A stretch of DNA of 64,000 bases from contig NZ_CP102847.1 in NCBI RefSeq assembly GCF_013307435.2, forward strand, positions 62,001 through 126,000. Reading direction: 5' to 3'. The translations under genes were made by a program, and so were the position numbers. This stretch comes from Microvirga terrae (GTDB lineage Bacteria > Pseudomonadota > Alphaproteobacteria > Rhizobiales > Beijerinckiaceae). Shown one piece after another: positions 45,035 to 52,830 of this stretch (position 1 is its first letter; each line of letters starts with the position of its first letter). A model generated the notes under the pieces. The model ran no database searches, was not told the DNA's origin, and saw nothing but the letters and a program-made list of their open reading frames with translations.

Positions 45035-45583
45035 ATGCGGTCATTTTGCGATGGAAGAGCATTCGCCCGGCCGGGGCACGATCTTGATTTGCACGAGTGG
45101 GCGGTCCGGTCCGCAGAGGAGATCCGGAAGAGCCTCGCGGTCGGCGAGAAAATTGTCGAGAAAGCGCGGGATGAGCTAGCTCTCAAAGACGAGACTGGGG
45201 CCTTTAACTGGCGCAATGGCGCGTACCTGAGGTGCTGGGAGCTGATCAATCTGCGTGAGCGTCACGTCACTCGGTACGAGCGCTTGGCCGCTAAATTGCC
45301 ATCGCACGAGCCCGATGCCGCATTCGCCGCGAGGTCTGGCTACTACATTCTCGATCGCTCAGGTCACTGCATTGGCATCGCGATCAAAGTCGAGCAGACT
45401 GACCGCACCGGCAGCTGGAGAGACAGCAAAGACTGGTGGTGGCCCATTCGCCCGGATGGCCGGTGCGGCGATGCCAAATCACTCAAAGCGGCCGCGGAAG
45501 CAATCCTGAGAATTGAAGAAGAAGACATCGAGCGGCGCCGCCTGCAGCGCCTTGATGACGACGTTCTCGCGGAGCTTGTTTGA
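45035..45583 (+). CDS. Hypothetical protein
   Basis: A 182-residue protein with a clear ribosome site (GAGGAGAG) before ATG 45035. It has a helical, charged N-terminal half, a short aromatic segment (SKDWWWPIRPDG) and an acidic C-terminal helix (EEEDIERRRLQRLDDD). No family is recognised. Its stop overlaps the start of the next small gene (TGATG), so they are co-translated. Located just outside the DISARM promoter in the opposite direction; it could belong to the plasmid backbone. Confidence 0.65.
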   Translation: MRSFCDGRAFARPGHDLDLHEWAVRSAEEIRKSLAVGEKIVEKARDELALKDETGAFNWRNGAYLRCWELINLRERHVTRYERLAAKLPSHEPDAAFAARSGYYILDRSGHCIGIAIKVEQTDRTGSWRDSKDWWWPIRPDGRCGDAKSLKAAAEAILRIEEEDIERRRLQRLDDDVLAELV

Positions 45584-45822
45584 TGTCAGCGGTGGATTTC
45601 TGGACCGAGATCACCTGTGGGCTCGCCTTTCTGTATTGCGAAACGGAAGCGGCAAAGTCGGTCGCCTTCGAGCTACGCCGGCAAGGCGATTACCCGGCCC
45701 GCATCTCACATTCCGGTTGCGGCAACCTGGTTCTCCGCACATCCATCGATGATCTTGATGACCTGGTCTCTGATCTCGAGCGCTCGGGTTACGGCGTCCA
45801 GGTCACTCAAGGCATCTCCTGA
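45583..45822 (+). CDS. Small hypothetical protein
   Basis: A 79-residue protein starting at ATG 45583, sharing one base with the preceding stop. A beta-alpha pattern with two alternating segments (SVAFELRRQGDYPARISHS, DDLDDLVSDLERSGYGV) is suggestive of a small ferredoxin-like fold, but no family is recognised. Its end overlaps the convergent gene by 16 bases. Confidence 0.6.
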   Translation: MSAVDFWTEITCGLAFLYCETEAAKSVAFELRRQGDYPARISHSGCGNLVLRTSIDDLDDLVSDLERSGYGVQVTQGIS

Positions 45823-46286
45823 AGCGTGTTTCCGGACCACCGGAACACGCCAAACCCGGTCTCATAGATCGTCGCGAGATCGCCGCGGGCGTTCATGCCA
45901 ACAGCCATCGCCGGAACTTCTTTCACTAGTTCAGTTACCCTCCCCTGCACTGCATAGACGAGTAGGTGCCCGCCCCGCGGGTCTGGGCTGTCGAACTCGG
46001 CGCCCAGCGGCCAGACGGCAAGCAGGATCTGACCGCTCGGCAGCGTGATCGGGGCCCAGGAGGACCTCACGGGGCGATCGACGCCATGTGATCGGGCGTA
46101 GTCGGCGACGAGCCGGCGGACCAGATCGCTGTATTCCTCAGACGGCCGAGCCCCCATGTCGATGATCTGAAAGCCAGCCGCCTCGGCAGACGGCACGTCA
46201 GCGAGCAGCTCGGGCTCCTGTGCCCAGGCCGAGGACGCGAGTAGCAGCAGGGGCAATGTGAGAAACTTGCGGATTCTTTCTGACAT
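45807..46286 (-). CDS. Secreted hypothetical protein
   Basis: A 159-residue protein with a signal peptide (RKFLTLPLLLLASSAWAQ, cleavage after AWA). Start ATG 46286 has AAGGGG eight bases upstream; ATG 46292 overlaps the preceding stop and is equally possible. The mature part is beta-rich with repeated GQILLAVWPLG and GMNARGDLATIYETGFGVFRW segments. No known family. It is translationally close to the upstream Cys-containing small protein, forming a two-gene unit. Confidence 0.65.
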   Translation of the reverse strand: MSERIRKFLTLPLLLLASSAWAQEPELLADVPSAEAAGFQIIDMGARPSEEYSDLVRRLVADYARSHGVDRPVRSSWAPITLPSGQILLAVWPLGAEFDSPDPRGGHLLVYAVQGRVTELVKEVPAMAVGMNARGDLATIYETGFGVFRWSGNTLQEMP

Positions 46287-46291
46287 TGACA

Positions 46292-46600
46292 TCACCCCTT
46301 CCCTCCCGGGATCACTTTCAGCTTCCGCATCGGAGGCGGCAAGTCCAGAGGTTTAGGCGGTCCGTCTCGGTCGGTGAACCTCGCTCCACATTTCGGATCA
46401 TATTTGCCTGGCGGCCGTCGACCGGGCTCCCGTCGCCAAGGGCAGTCCAGCGCCAACCGCTTGAGCAGGTCATCCATTCCGATCTCCGGCCCAAACTTCG
46501 CAGCCAGACGTGACAATCTGTTCGCACCATTGCGGCCGTATAGCGAGCAGCCCACACGGACGATGACGAAGGGGTACGAGCTGAGACAATCCTGATCCAC
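46292..46600 (-). CDS. Small conserved hypothetical protein
   Basis: A 102-residue protein begun at GTG 46600 with AGGAG immediately before it. The sequence AAKFGPEIGMDDLLKRLALDCPWR followed by GKYDPKCGARFTD is a recurring small family in rhizobia and relatives. The cysteine/Trp pattern suggests a compact, possibly metal-binding protein. Function is unknown. Its stop is directly followed by the secreted-protein start. Confidence 0.7.
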   Translation of the reverse strand: MDQDCLSSYPFVIVRVGCSLYGRNGANRLSRLAAKFGPEIGMDDLLKRLALDCPWRREPGRRPPGKYDPKCGARFTDRDGPPKPLDLPPPMRKLKVIPGGKG

Positions 46601-46675
46601 GCTCCTTCTCTTTCAGAACGAATAGAGAACAAAATCAAGGCTCAACAGATCCCTTATCCAGAGTATACTGCGCAC

Positions 46676-46870
46676 ATGAAGCTCTTCGAATGCGCCTGCG
46701 AGAACGCAGAAGCAATCCGAAACGTCGGCCTGATCGCTATCGCTGAAGCCCCTGCCTTGGGTGTCCCGGTGCATTACATGGGCCCCGCTGTCTGTGACGG
46801 CACCAGACAGCAAGTTAAGCGCATCGACGACGAAGAAATCGTCATTGCTGACCTGCCTCCCCGCCTCTAG
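46676..46870 (+). CDS. Possible small hypothetical protein
   Basis: A 64-residue frame with two N-terminal cysteines (FECACEN) and a balanced composition, but no Shine-Dalgarno before ATG 46676 and no recognised family. It is the only candidate between the leftward small genes and repC. Could be spurious. Confidence 0.35.
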   Translation: MKLFECACENAEAIRNVGLIAIAEAPALGVPVHYMGPAVCDGTRQQVKRIDDEEIVIADLPPRL

Positions 46871-46962
46871 AGCATCGGACCAGAAGGCGGATCCACGATG
46901 CCCCGCTCCTCTCCCCTGGGCAGAAGCGGGAGCCGGGTGGTTCCGCCAAACCGTCCGATACT

Positions 46963-48111
46963 CTAGCTCATCCTCCGTCGCCTCATCGCCAAGAGCTCGA
47001 CCTCAAGGTTGAGTTTGCCAGCTTTGACCATGCGGACAAGCGCCCTGAAATAGCCGCCCGGATTTTTGATCCGGTTTGCCCCAGCCGACACGTCATCGTC
47101 GTAGAGCTGCAAGACGTAGATGACCGCCGCGGCCGCTGACACAGGTCCGATCTCAGCCACGGCCTCGTTCCAGGCGCTCTCGTGCGCGCCGAGCGAGGCC
47201 CGCAGGTACCGGCCTGCCCCGACGAGGTCGTCGACGTTGCGGATCGGTTTCCCGTAGTCGGTGGCCGTGGGGCAAGCCTCAACGATCAATGCCGGTGATA
47301 GGTGCTCTGCCGGTCGTTCTTTTGGCAGAACCACCTCAGCTTTCTTCGGAAAGCCGTTTGTACAAGGTACTCTAAGGGATTCTTTGATTGTTTCTTTGTG
47401 GCTGACTCTGAGTCCGGCAGTCCCGGTCTCGTAGAAGCACCTCTCTGAGAGATCTCGGAGGTTCTGCCAGTCCTGCAGCAGGCCGCCAGGCAGCCCAGCC
47501 GTCGACCTCGCCGGCGTCCTGGCCATCAGCTCGGCGTAGCGTTCTTCCAGATCAGACCTATCGAGCGCTGGGAAATGTTGAGTGAGGGCAGAGATAGCCT
47601 CCGCAGTCGCGCGACGGGCAATCGTGACTTCGTCGTAGGCACGTTTGCGGATCTCTCGTGCGGCCTTCTGCTCGGCGATCCTTGCGGTCCACTCCCCTCG
47701 CCTCGCGTAGACCGGCGTCACGTCGAAGCCGAATGCGTCGATGATCGTCCCGGCCAGATCGCGGACCGCATAGCGTTTGCCATTAGGCGAGTCTTTCGCG
47801 ACGACAAGCCCAAGGTCGACCAACTCGCACACGATGCGGCGGATTGCCCTCTCTGTGAGGCCTGTCCTTGCAACCAGATGCTCGTTCGATGGCCAGACCA
47901 GCAGCCGATCGAGTTCCTGCTCGCCCCAGCAGCCCACAATTTCGTCAAGGACCTGACGCTGAGCTGGCCGTAATCCAAGCGCCTTCTCGGCGTCTCTGGC
48001 AGCGGCCGAGAGCTCATTGCGCGTGACTGTACGGCCCGCCTCTAAGGCAAGCTTCTTCACGGCCAAAGCGGCATGCCTCAGCCGCCGGCCTCCTGATGAT
48101 GCGAATTGCAC
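46963..48111 (-). CDS. repC: Plasmid replication initiator RepC
   Basis: A 382-residue RepC of the alphaproteobacterial RepABC family. The N-terminal domain includes a winged HTH (NEHLVARTGLTERAIRRIVCELVDLGLV, about residues 78-105). The C-terminal domain ends in the familiar GGYFRALVRMVKAGKLNLE region. RepC binds an origin that usually lies inside its own gene and is rate limiting. It is last in the repABC operon, separated from repB by 171 bases that carry the counter-transcribed RNA. Length is close to the family norm of ~400. Confidence 0.92.
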   Translation of the reverse strand: MQFASSGGRRLRHAALAVKKLALEAGRTVTRNELSAAARDAEKALGLRPAQRQVLDEIVGCWGEQELDRLLVWPSNEHLVARTGLTERAIRRIVCELVDLGLVVAKDSPNGKRYAVRDLAGTIIDAFGFDVTPVYARRGEWTARIAEQKAAREIRKRAYDEVTIARRATAEAISALTQHFPALDRSDLEERYAELMARTPARSTAGLPGGLLQDWQNLRDLSERCFYETGTAGLRVSHKETIKESLRVPCTNGFPKKAEVVLPKERPAEHLSPALIVEACPTATDYGKPIRNVDDLVGAGRYLRASLGAHESAWNEAVAEIGPVSAAAAVIYVLQLYDDDVSAGANRIKNPGGYFRALVRMVKAGKLNLEVELLAMRRRRMS

Positions 48112-48161
48112 CCTACCCTCCTGTCTGAGGGCAAAGCGAGAGCGTTCACCGAATCAGGTGC

Positions 48162-48190
48162 TTGACACTCGATTCATCAGGGGGGATAAG
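48162..48190 (+). promoter_or_regulatory. Promoter of the repABC counter-transcribed RNA
   Basis: On the plus strand, antisense to rep: TTGACA (48162-48167), a 17-base spacer, and GATAAG (48185-48190). The perfect -35 box and exact spacing sit in the repB-repC gap, where the incompatibility RNA promoter is found in this family. Confidence 0.75.
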
Positions 48191-48196
48191 AATTGC

Positions 48197-48270
48197 GTGA
48201 CTAATCCTTTGCCACCCTGTGGTGAGGTTCCAAAGGTCTCAAGGTTTGCCGACCTTGAGACCTTTTGCTT
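48197..48270 (+). ncRNA. repABC counter-transcribed RNA (incompatibility RNA)
   Basis: A short antisense RNA of about 70-75 nt predicted between repB and repC. It begins a few bases after the promoter at 48162-48190 and ends at a perfect 14-bp hairpin (48232-48245 with 48252-48265) followed by TTTTGCTTT. In RepABC plasmids such an RNA pairs with the repC leader and blocks RepC synthesis, setting copy number and incompatibility. Start and end are estimates from the promoter and hairpin. Confidence 0.75.
48232..48266 (+). terminator. Terminator hairpin of the counter-transcribed RNA
   Basis: Perfect 14-bp stem with a six-base loop, running into TTTT. The same sequence on the other strand forms the stem that controls repC translation or attenuation in this family. 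Confidence 0.75.
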
Positions 48271-48282
48271 TGCCTGCTTACA

Positions 48283-49302
48283 TCACGAAGTCCCCTCCTC
48301 CCTTGCCTTGGCATACGCCTCCGCAAGGATTGGGAGTTGATCGACAAGGAATGACGCGAAATCCGCGTCAAATCCTTTGTCGATATCGATCTTTAGACCG
48401 CGGCCGCTCTGGGCGACCTTCGCGACCTTCCGACCTGATGCGGTAATGACCCGCGCCCCGTCCGTAGCCTTCTTCGGCTGCTCGGTCGCTGCCGAGAGGA
48501 CTGCGACGAATCGTGCGTCCGTATCTTTCTCAGAAAAGCTGTCTGCCTTGATTGCCGCTCGCACCGCTTTCAGGGCAGCCGGAGTTCCCAAGGCATCGGC
48601 CAAAGTCTGCCAGCGCGGGCGCCCGATCTTTGGGGCCCGGCCGATCGCCTCAATGATGTCCGCCGGCAGTGCCTTTGCGACGGAAACCAGCTTCGACACC
48701 TCGGCGCGATCTACGGACAATGCATCTTGTACAACGATCCTTTCGTGACCAGCCTCCTCAAGGCGGGCTGCAAAAACTGCCCTTTCGATAAAGCTGAGAT
48801 CCTGTCGGGCTGAGTTCTCAAGACCTTGAGCAACTACGAGATCCTCATCTGACAGAGTTCTTACGACAGCACGGACGGGTATGCCGAGCTCGCGAGCAGC
48901 CCGTATGCGGCGATGGCCATAGGCGCTCTGATATCGACCGTCGATTGATGGATGACGCCGCAGCAGGACTGGAACCTCCTGCCCTCTTTGACTGATCGAT
49001 GCCTTGAGGTTTTCAAAACCAGCGTCGCCGTCCTCGCGGAAGCGGTCAGCAATCGGCGACGGGTCGATAAGGCTCGGATCAATCTCCTGAACAACTACGG
49101 CGGCGGCTAGCTTTGCTCGCAAGTCGTCGTTTTCACGTTCGGCATTGGAGAACGTCTCCTTCATGGCCCGGACCGAACCGGAGGAAACCCGAGGCGACGG
49201 GGCCGGCTTGTTGTCAGCTGACAACATGTTTTCGGTCGGTGCCGGCGAAGAGGTCAGGATCGACCGGATTGCGTCCATGCGCTTGTTGCTCATCTGCCCC
49301 AT
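48283..49302 (-). CDS. repB: Partition protein RepB (ParB family)
   Basis: A 339-residue ParB/RepB. It has the ParB nuclease-like region with VLLRRHPSIDGRYQSAYGHRRIRAARELG (about residues 112-140) and ENSARQDLSFIERA near 170, followed by an HTH domain. RepB binds parS palindromes and works with RepA to segregate the plasmid. It overlaps the end of repA by 13 bases. A perfect parS palindrome (49210-49225) lies within its own 5' coding region, encoding MLSADNK at about residues 23-31. Confidence 0.93.
   Translation of the reverse strand: MGQMSNKRMDAIRSILTSSPAPTENMLSADNKPAPSPRVSSGSVRAMKETFSNAERENDDLRAKLAAAVVVQEIDPSLIDPSPIADRFREDGDAGFENLKASISQRGQEVPVLLRRHPSIDGRYQSAYGHRRIRAARELGIPVRAVVRTLSDEDLVVAQGLENSARQDLSFIERAVFAARLEEAGHERIVVQDALSVDRAEVSKLVSVAKALPADIIEAIGRAPKIGRPRWQTLADALGTPAALKAVRAAIKADSFSEKDTDARFVAVLSAATEQPKKATDGARVITASGRKVAKVAQSGRGLKIDIDKGFDADFASFLVDQLPILAEAYAKAREEGTS
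49210..49225. promoter_or_regulatory. parS site inside repB
   Basis: Perfect 16-bp palindrome GTTGTCAGCTGACAAC, matching the RepABC parS pattern GTTNNNNGCNNNNAAC and identical to the site upstream of repA at 50631-50646. Confidence 0.85.
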
Positions 49303-50504
49303 GCCCCTCTGATCAATCCCAGGATTTCCGCATTCACGGTGTCGACCGACTCCAATGCCCGGTCGTAGGCAGCTTTGCCGACTGAGCTGCGCTCTATTTC
49401 ATAGAGTGACTGCTTCGTGAGCCCGGCATTCGCGATGGCCGTTGACTTCCAGGCGGTCGCCTTGAGGACGTCCTCGCCGAACAAGTTGCGGAGCAGGGCG
49501 ACGATTTGTGTCTCTGGGACGTCGTGCGGATCGTGCCGAGTGATCACATACCTGATGAAGTCATGATCGAGTTTGCCGCCAGCCTCCTCGACGACGGAGA
49601 TTAATTCGGACGTCATCAGGAGAAACTGGTTCATGGAGGCTACGTCGACCATCTGGGGATGGACCGTGATCAACATCGCCGTCGCGGCGTTCAGGGCACC
49701 AAGCGTCAGGTAACCGAGCTGTGGAGGACAGTCGATAACGACAACGTCATAGTCAGTTTCGACCTGATCGATCGCCCCTTGAACACGCCTGAAAAAAATA
49801 TCGTGTCCACGCACATTCCGCTCGAGCATCGCCCGAGGCGTATGGTGCTCGAATTCCATAAGCTCCAAGTTGCCGGGCACGAGGTCAAGGCCGTCAAAGT
49901 AGGTCTTGCGAATGACCTCGGCCATCGGTCTGCGATCCTCGTCGTACCGGATCGCCCCGTAGAGGGTCTGGTTCTCGCCAATGTCGAACTCGGGCTGGTA
50001 GCCAAACATGGCCGAAAGAGACGCCTGTGGATCCAGATCGATCGCTAACACCCGCAGACCCCTGAGGGCGAGGTACTGCGAGAGATAAAGAGCTGTGGTC
50101 GTCTTTGCCGAGCCGCCTTTGAAGTTCGTGACCGCGATCACCTGCAGCTTGTCTCCAGGCTGCCGACCAAGCTTGAAGCTCAGAGCCTCTTTCGGCCGGG
50201 CGCTAGCGAGGTAGTCGCGCATGGCATTGATCTGCCCGAGCGTGTACGAACGACGGCCGCCGGTACCGATTGTCGGCATGGGGCCAAGTCCATCAATTGA
50301 GAGCTGACGCAGGTATCCATCGGAGACGCCTAGAAACTTCGCGGCATCACCAGACGAGAACGACCTCAGGCCCTTGCTCGCTGTCGGTGGGAATAGAGCG
50401 TGTCCGAGCTGATGTAATTGACTGGAAAGCACGCTGGCATGCCGGGCTATCCGCCCTGACGTACTCTCGTGCTCTTGCTTCGTCTGTACCGCTTGCTGCG
50501 TCAT
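49290..50504 (-). CDS. repA: Partition ATPase RepA (ParA family)
   Basis: A ~404-residue RepA, start ATG 50504 (a TTG seven codons upstream is possible). An N-terminal HTH region (AAKFLGVSDGYLRQLS, about 56-71) allows autorepression. A deviant Walker A (TNFKGGSAKTTTALYLSQ, about 129-146) and Walker A'/B regions (AIDLDPQASLS, VVIDCPPQLGYLT) follow. RepA and RepB segregate the plasmid and repress the operon. First gene of repABC; upstream lie a parS site and an array of palindromic operators. Confidence 0.93.
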   Translation of the reverse strand: MTQQAVQTKQEHESTSGRIARHASVLSSQLHQLGHALFPPTASKGLRSFSSGDAAKFLGVSDGYLRQLSIDGLGPMPTIGTGGRRSYTLGQINAMRDYLASARPKEALSFKLGRQPGDKLQVIAVTNFKGGSAKTTTALYLSQYLALRGLRVLAIDLDPQASLSAMFGYQPEFDIGENQTLYGAIRYDEDRRPMAEVIRKTYFDGLDLVPGNLELMEFEHHTPRAMLERNVRGHDIFFRRVQGAIDQVETDYDVVVIDCPPQLGYLTLGALNAATAMLITVHPQMVDVASMNQFLLMTSELISVVEEAGGKLDHDFIRYVITRHDPHDVPETQIVALLRNLFGEDVLKATAWKSTAIANAGLTKQSLYEIERSSVGKAAYDRALESVDTVNAEILGLIRGAWGR

Positions 50505-50630
50505 TGGCTTATCCCGGTACGGCAAAAATCAGTCTGACAGTTATTTGCCGTCTCGGGATACAGCCACGATTCGCTCACTGCGGCAAGCGATTTACTCCTA
50601 ACAAACTGTTAACGGAGTTCCGAGGTCGCT

Positions 50631-50646
50631 GTTGTCAGCTGACAAC
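50631..50646. promoter_or_regulatory. parS site upstream of repA
   Basis: GTTGTCAGCTGACAAC, a perfect palindrome matching the RepABC parS consensus, 127 bases upstream of the repA start. Same sequence as the site inside repB. Confidence 0.88.
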
Positions 50647-50722
50647 AACGGTGTCAGAAAGCCTCTTGTTAACCTCTCCCAGAAGCGTTCCCTGAGGGTC
50701 TCTGGCTTGGGCACAAATTGCC

Positions 50723-50820
50723 TGTCTTGGACATCATGTCCGGGACACTCAAACATAATAATACAGGAAACTGTGTCCTGGACATTTGTCCTCGATAGAT
50801 AGCCGGGACATTTGTTTCTT
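50723..50820. promoter_or_regulatory. Array of three to four TGTCCnGGACA palindromes
   Basis: Near-identical 11-bp palindromes lie at 50723-50733 (TGTCTTGGACA), 50737-50747 (TGTCCGGGACA), 50774-50784 (TGTCCTGGACA) and a diverged copy at 50810-50820 (TAGCCGGGACA). They lie between the parS site and the rightward gene at 50863, so they probably control that gene or the repABC promoter. The binding protein is unknown; the small basic protein encoded at 50863 is one candidate. Confidence 0.7.
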
Positions 50821-50862
50821 GCATCACTCCGCCGTCTCCTAGTCCATCTCATGGAGGTGACG

Positions 50863-51180
50863 ATGGGACGTCGATACAACCGATATAAAGCTAACAAGCA
50901 GCTCGATGCATCGCTTAAATACAAAAAGAACCTCAGGAAAGCGGGCGTCCCGCTGAGAGACGATCTCGCGAGGGCGGCATTTATCCGAGTACTCGATGAT
51001 CTCGCCGACAAGCTTGAAAAGGGCGACGGGGAAAAGCTTGAGAAGGGCATCAATGTCTGGATCAGGCGCCTCCCTGATCGCTTTGATAAAGAGAAAGCTC
51101 ACGATCGGCTAAGGAAGATCGTCGCCCAACACCGCCTCGCCCGCCTAGAGGCCAAGGGCATGACCGATTCAGATGTTTGA
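50863..51180 (+). CDS. Small basic hypothetical protein
   Basis: A 105-residue lysine/arginine-rich protein from ATG 50863, with GGAGG upstream. It looks all-helical (ANKQLDASLKYKKNLRKAGVPLRDDLARAAFIRVLDDLADKL). Residues 30-60 could form a DNA-binding helix pair, but no family is recognised. It sits immediately downstream of the palindromic operator array and divergent from repABC, so an autoregulator or partition/copy accessory role is plausible (inference). Confidence 0.65.
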   Translation: MGRRYNRYKANKQLDASLKYKKNLRKAGVPLRDDLARAAFIRVLDDLADKLEKGDGEKLEKGINVWIRRLPDRFDKEKAHDRLRKIVAQHRLARLEAKGMTDSDV

Positions 51181-51247
51181 TGCCTAGGCTGTGAAAGATT
51201 CCAAACCTTGATTAGACTCCGGTCCCACGATGTTGAGACTGGGGTTC

Positions 51248-51505
51248 ATGTTTGAGAAGCTCAATCTCGTCGTCCTCGACCACCGTGATCCCACTCAGAA
51301 CATGAGCCGGTTTTACGTGCTCGCGATCGAGCCCAGCCTGTTCGGCGACGCCACCTTGGTCCGCGAGTGGGGCCGCATCGGAAAACCCGGCCGCCGGCGT
51401 GTTGAGCTGCATGAAAACGAGGGTAGGGCGGTCGAATCCCTTGAAAACTGGCTCAGACGGAAGCAAAAGCGCGGCTATCGGATCCGGGCTGGTGGATCAA
51501 TTTGA
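51248..51505 (+). CDS. WGR domain protein
   Basis: An 85-residue protein consisting of a WGR domain: a beta-rich fold with VREWGRIGKPGRRRVELH (the WGR motif near residue 42) and a final helix. Stand-alone WGR proteins are common on alphaproteobacterial plasmids. WGR domains bind nucleic acid in PARPs and MolR-type proteins. The start could also be an ATG six codons earlier (51230). The TGA stop overlaps the first base pair of an 11-bp tandem repeat array. Confidence 0.82.
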   Translation: MFEKLNLVVLDHRDPTQNMSRFYVLAIEPSLFGDATLVREWGRIGKPGRRRVELHENEGRAVESLENWLRRKQKRGYRIRAGGSI

Positions 51506-51618
51506 CCTGCCCACGACCTGCCCACGACCTGCCCACGACCTGCCCACGACCTGCCCACGACCTGCCCACGACCTGCCCACGACCTGCCCACGACCTGCCC
51601 ACGACCTGCCCGCAGGTC
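51504..51618. repeat. Ten-copy 11-bp tandem repeat ending in a palindrome
   Basis: GACCTGCCCAC is repeated perfectly nine times (51504-51602); the tenth copy changes to form GACCTGCCCGCAGGTC (51603-51618), a 7-bp inverted repeat. The 11-bp period is about one helical turn, so bound proteins would line up on one DNA face. The period is not a multiple of three and no gene uses it. Recent slippage or a centromere/origin-like site are options. Confidence 0.95.
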
Positions 51619-51694
51619 ATGATGATCTACACAGGGTGGAACAAGAGGGAATTCTGTCGCACTTCGATAGCAAAATTCGGTGACATCGGCGAGA

Positions 51695-52600
51695 TCACTG
51701 GATTTCAGGGACTGCGAGGCCAATTTTGCGGGCCCGATCGAGCTGGAATTTGACCGAGCTCGCTTTCCATTCCCGCCCACCACGAGGCGTCCGCTCTCGC
51801 ATCCCTTCCAGCTGAGCGCCGATCTCACGCAGGGTAAGGTTCGGGTTAGAGATCGCAATACCGGCAATCAGGGTCATGATGCGGTCGTCTGGCGGCCTTC
51901 TTCCGGCTTTCCGTAACAACTCCGGCTCGGCCATCCGCTCGGCGATCAATCGCTTGATCGCCCTCCGGAGGCTTTGATCCGTCCAGCGCTGGCCTCGTGC
52001 ATTCAGCACCTGGACGACATCCTGCCACGAATGATCCGGCCGCATCTGACGGACTACAGGCAGAAATGAATCGGCCGCCGTCAGCAGGTCGCCGAGATAG
52101 ACCCGATCACGAGCGAGGGCCGTCTTGCGGATCGCTTCCGGTCGGCCCTCCCGCAGGCCTGGATTGCCAGGCCTCTTCCCCTTGGCCTTCGCCGCCCGCA
52201 CGCCAGCCTTCGTACGCTCGGAGATCAGCGACCGCTCGAGCTGGGCGACGGCGCCGAGGACCTGAAGAGAGAACATACCTTGGGGCGTGCTCGTGTCGAT
52301 CGGATCCCGGAGGGAACGAAAGTGAGCGCCCCGTGCTTCGAGGCCCTCGATCACCTCAAGGAGATGGCTCACCGATCGTGCCAGGCGATCGAGCCGGACG
52401 ACCACGAGGACCTCATCCTTCCTGATCTCACGCAGAAGTCGCGAGAGTACTGGCCGGGCCCGGGAGGCACCAGAGCCGTGTTCCTGATGGATGACCTCGC
52501 AGCCGGCCGCCCTCAGCTCATCGAGCTGGGCATCAGTTGCCTGCTCCTCAGTCGAGACGCGGGCGTAGCCTATCAGGCCACGTGCAGGGGAGGGAGCCAT
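51695..52600 (-). CDS. Serine recombinase / resolvase
   Basis: A 301-residue protein with an N-terminal resolvase domain: IGYARVSTEEQ with the nucleophilic Ser near residue 16, VVRLDRLARS near 69 and QLERSLISERTKAG near 120. A ~150-residue C-terminal DNA-binding part with helix-turn-helix-like segments follows. It is longer than Tn3-type resolvases (~185) and shorter than large serine integrases, like plasmid multimer-resolution enzymes. A small HTH gene ends 2 bases upstream. It probably resolves plasmid multimers or mediates site-specific inversion; no inverted crossover sites were identified. Confidence 0.88.
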   Translation of the reverse strand: MAPSPARGLIGYARVSTEEQATDAQLDELRAAGCEVIHQEHGSGASRARPVLSRLLREIRKDEVLVVVRLDRLARSVSHLLEVIEGLEARGAHFRSLRDPIDTSTPQGMFSLQVLGAVAQLERSLISERTKAGVRAAKAKGKRPGNPGLREGRPEAIRKTALARDRVYLGDLLTAADSFLPVVRQMRPDHSWQDVVQVLNARGQRWTDQSLRRAIKRLIAERMAEPELLRKAGRRPPDDRIMTLIAGIAISNPNLTLREIGAQLEGMRERTPRGGREWKASSVKFQLDRARKIGLAVPEIQ

Positions 52601-52602
52601 GG

Positions 52603-52830
52603 TCAGTCTTCGCTCTGTCGGTCAGATGCGGCCATGGCCTCTTCATCGATCAGACGGCTGAACTCGGCCATGGCTTCCCGCTCTCGCTGGTAGCGCTCTT
52701 TGAAGGCGATTACGTCAGCGTGTCTGAGGCTCTTAATGCTCCCGACTTTAAGACCGTGTAGCAGCATCACTCGTGACATGCCGACGATTTCCGCTGCTGC
52801 ATCGGGCGAGAGTTCGTCAGATTCCGGCAT
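52603..52830 (-). CDS. Excisionase/antitoxin-type HTH protein
   Basis: A 75-residue protein from ATG 52830 with GGAGG six bases upstream; a longer frame reaches 52920. LSPDAAAEIVGMSRVMLLHGL...LRHADVIAFKERYQREREAMAEFSRL matches the excisionase-type HTH found in antitoxins of PIN-toxin pairs. No PIN gene follows; instead the resolvase begins two bases later. It may be an orphan regulator adopted by the recombinase operon. Confidence 0.68.
   Translation of the reverse strand: MPESDELSPDAAAEIVGMSRVMLLHGLKVGSIKSLRHADVIAFKERYQREREAMAEFSRLIDEEAMAASDRQSED

Noticed and set aside
45807..46600. Small plasmid genes as toxin-antitoxin pair
   Set aside because: One protein carries a signal peptide and the other is a small Cys/Trp-containing conserved protein; the arrangement does not match known toxin-antitoxin families.
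51475..51867. Minus-strand frame through the 11-bp array producing a repetitive peptide
   Set aside because: The 11-bp period opens all frames and gives a Gly/Arg/Trp repeat by chance; no ribosome site and overlap with the resolvase gene end.
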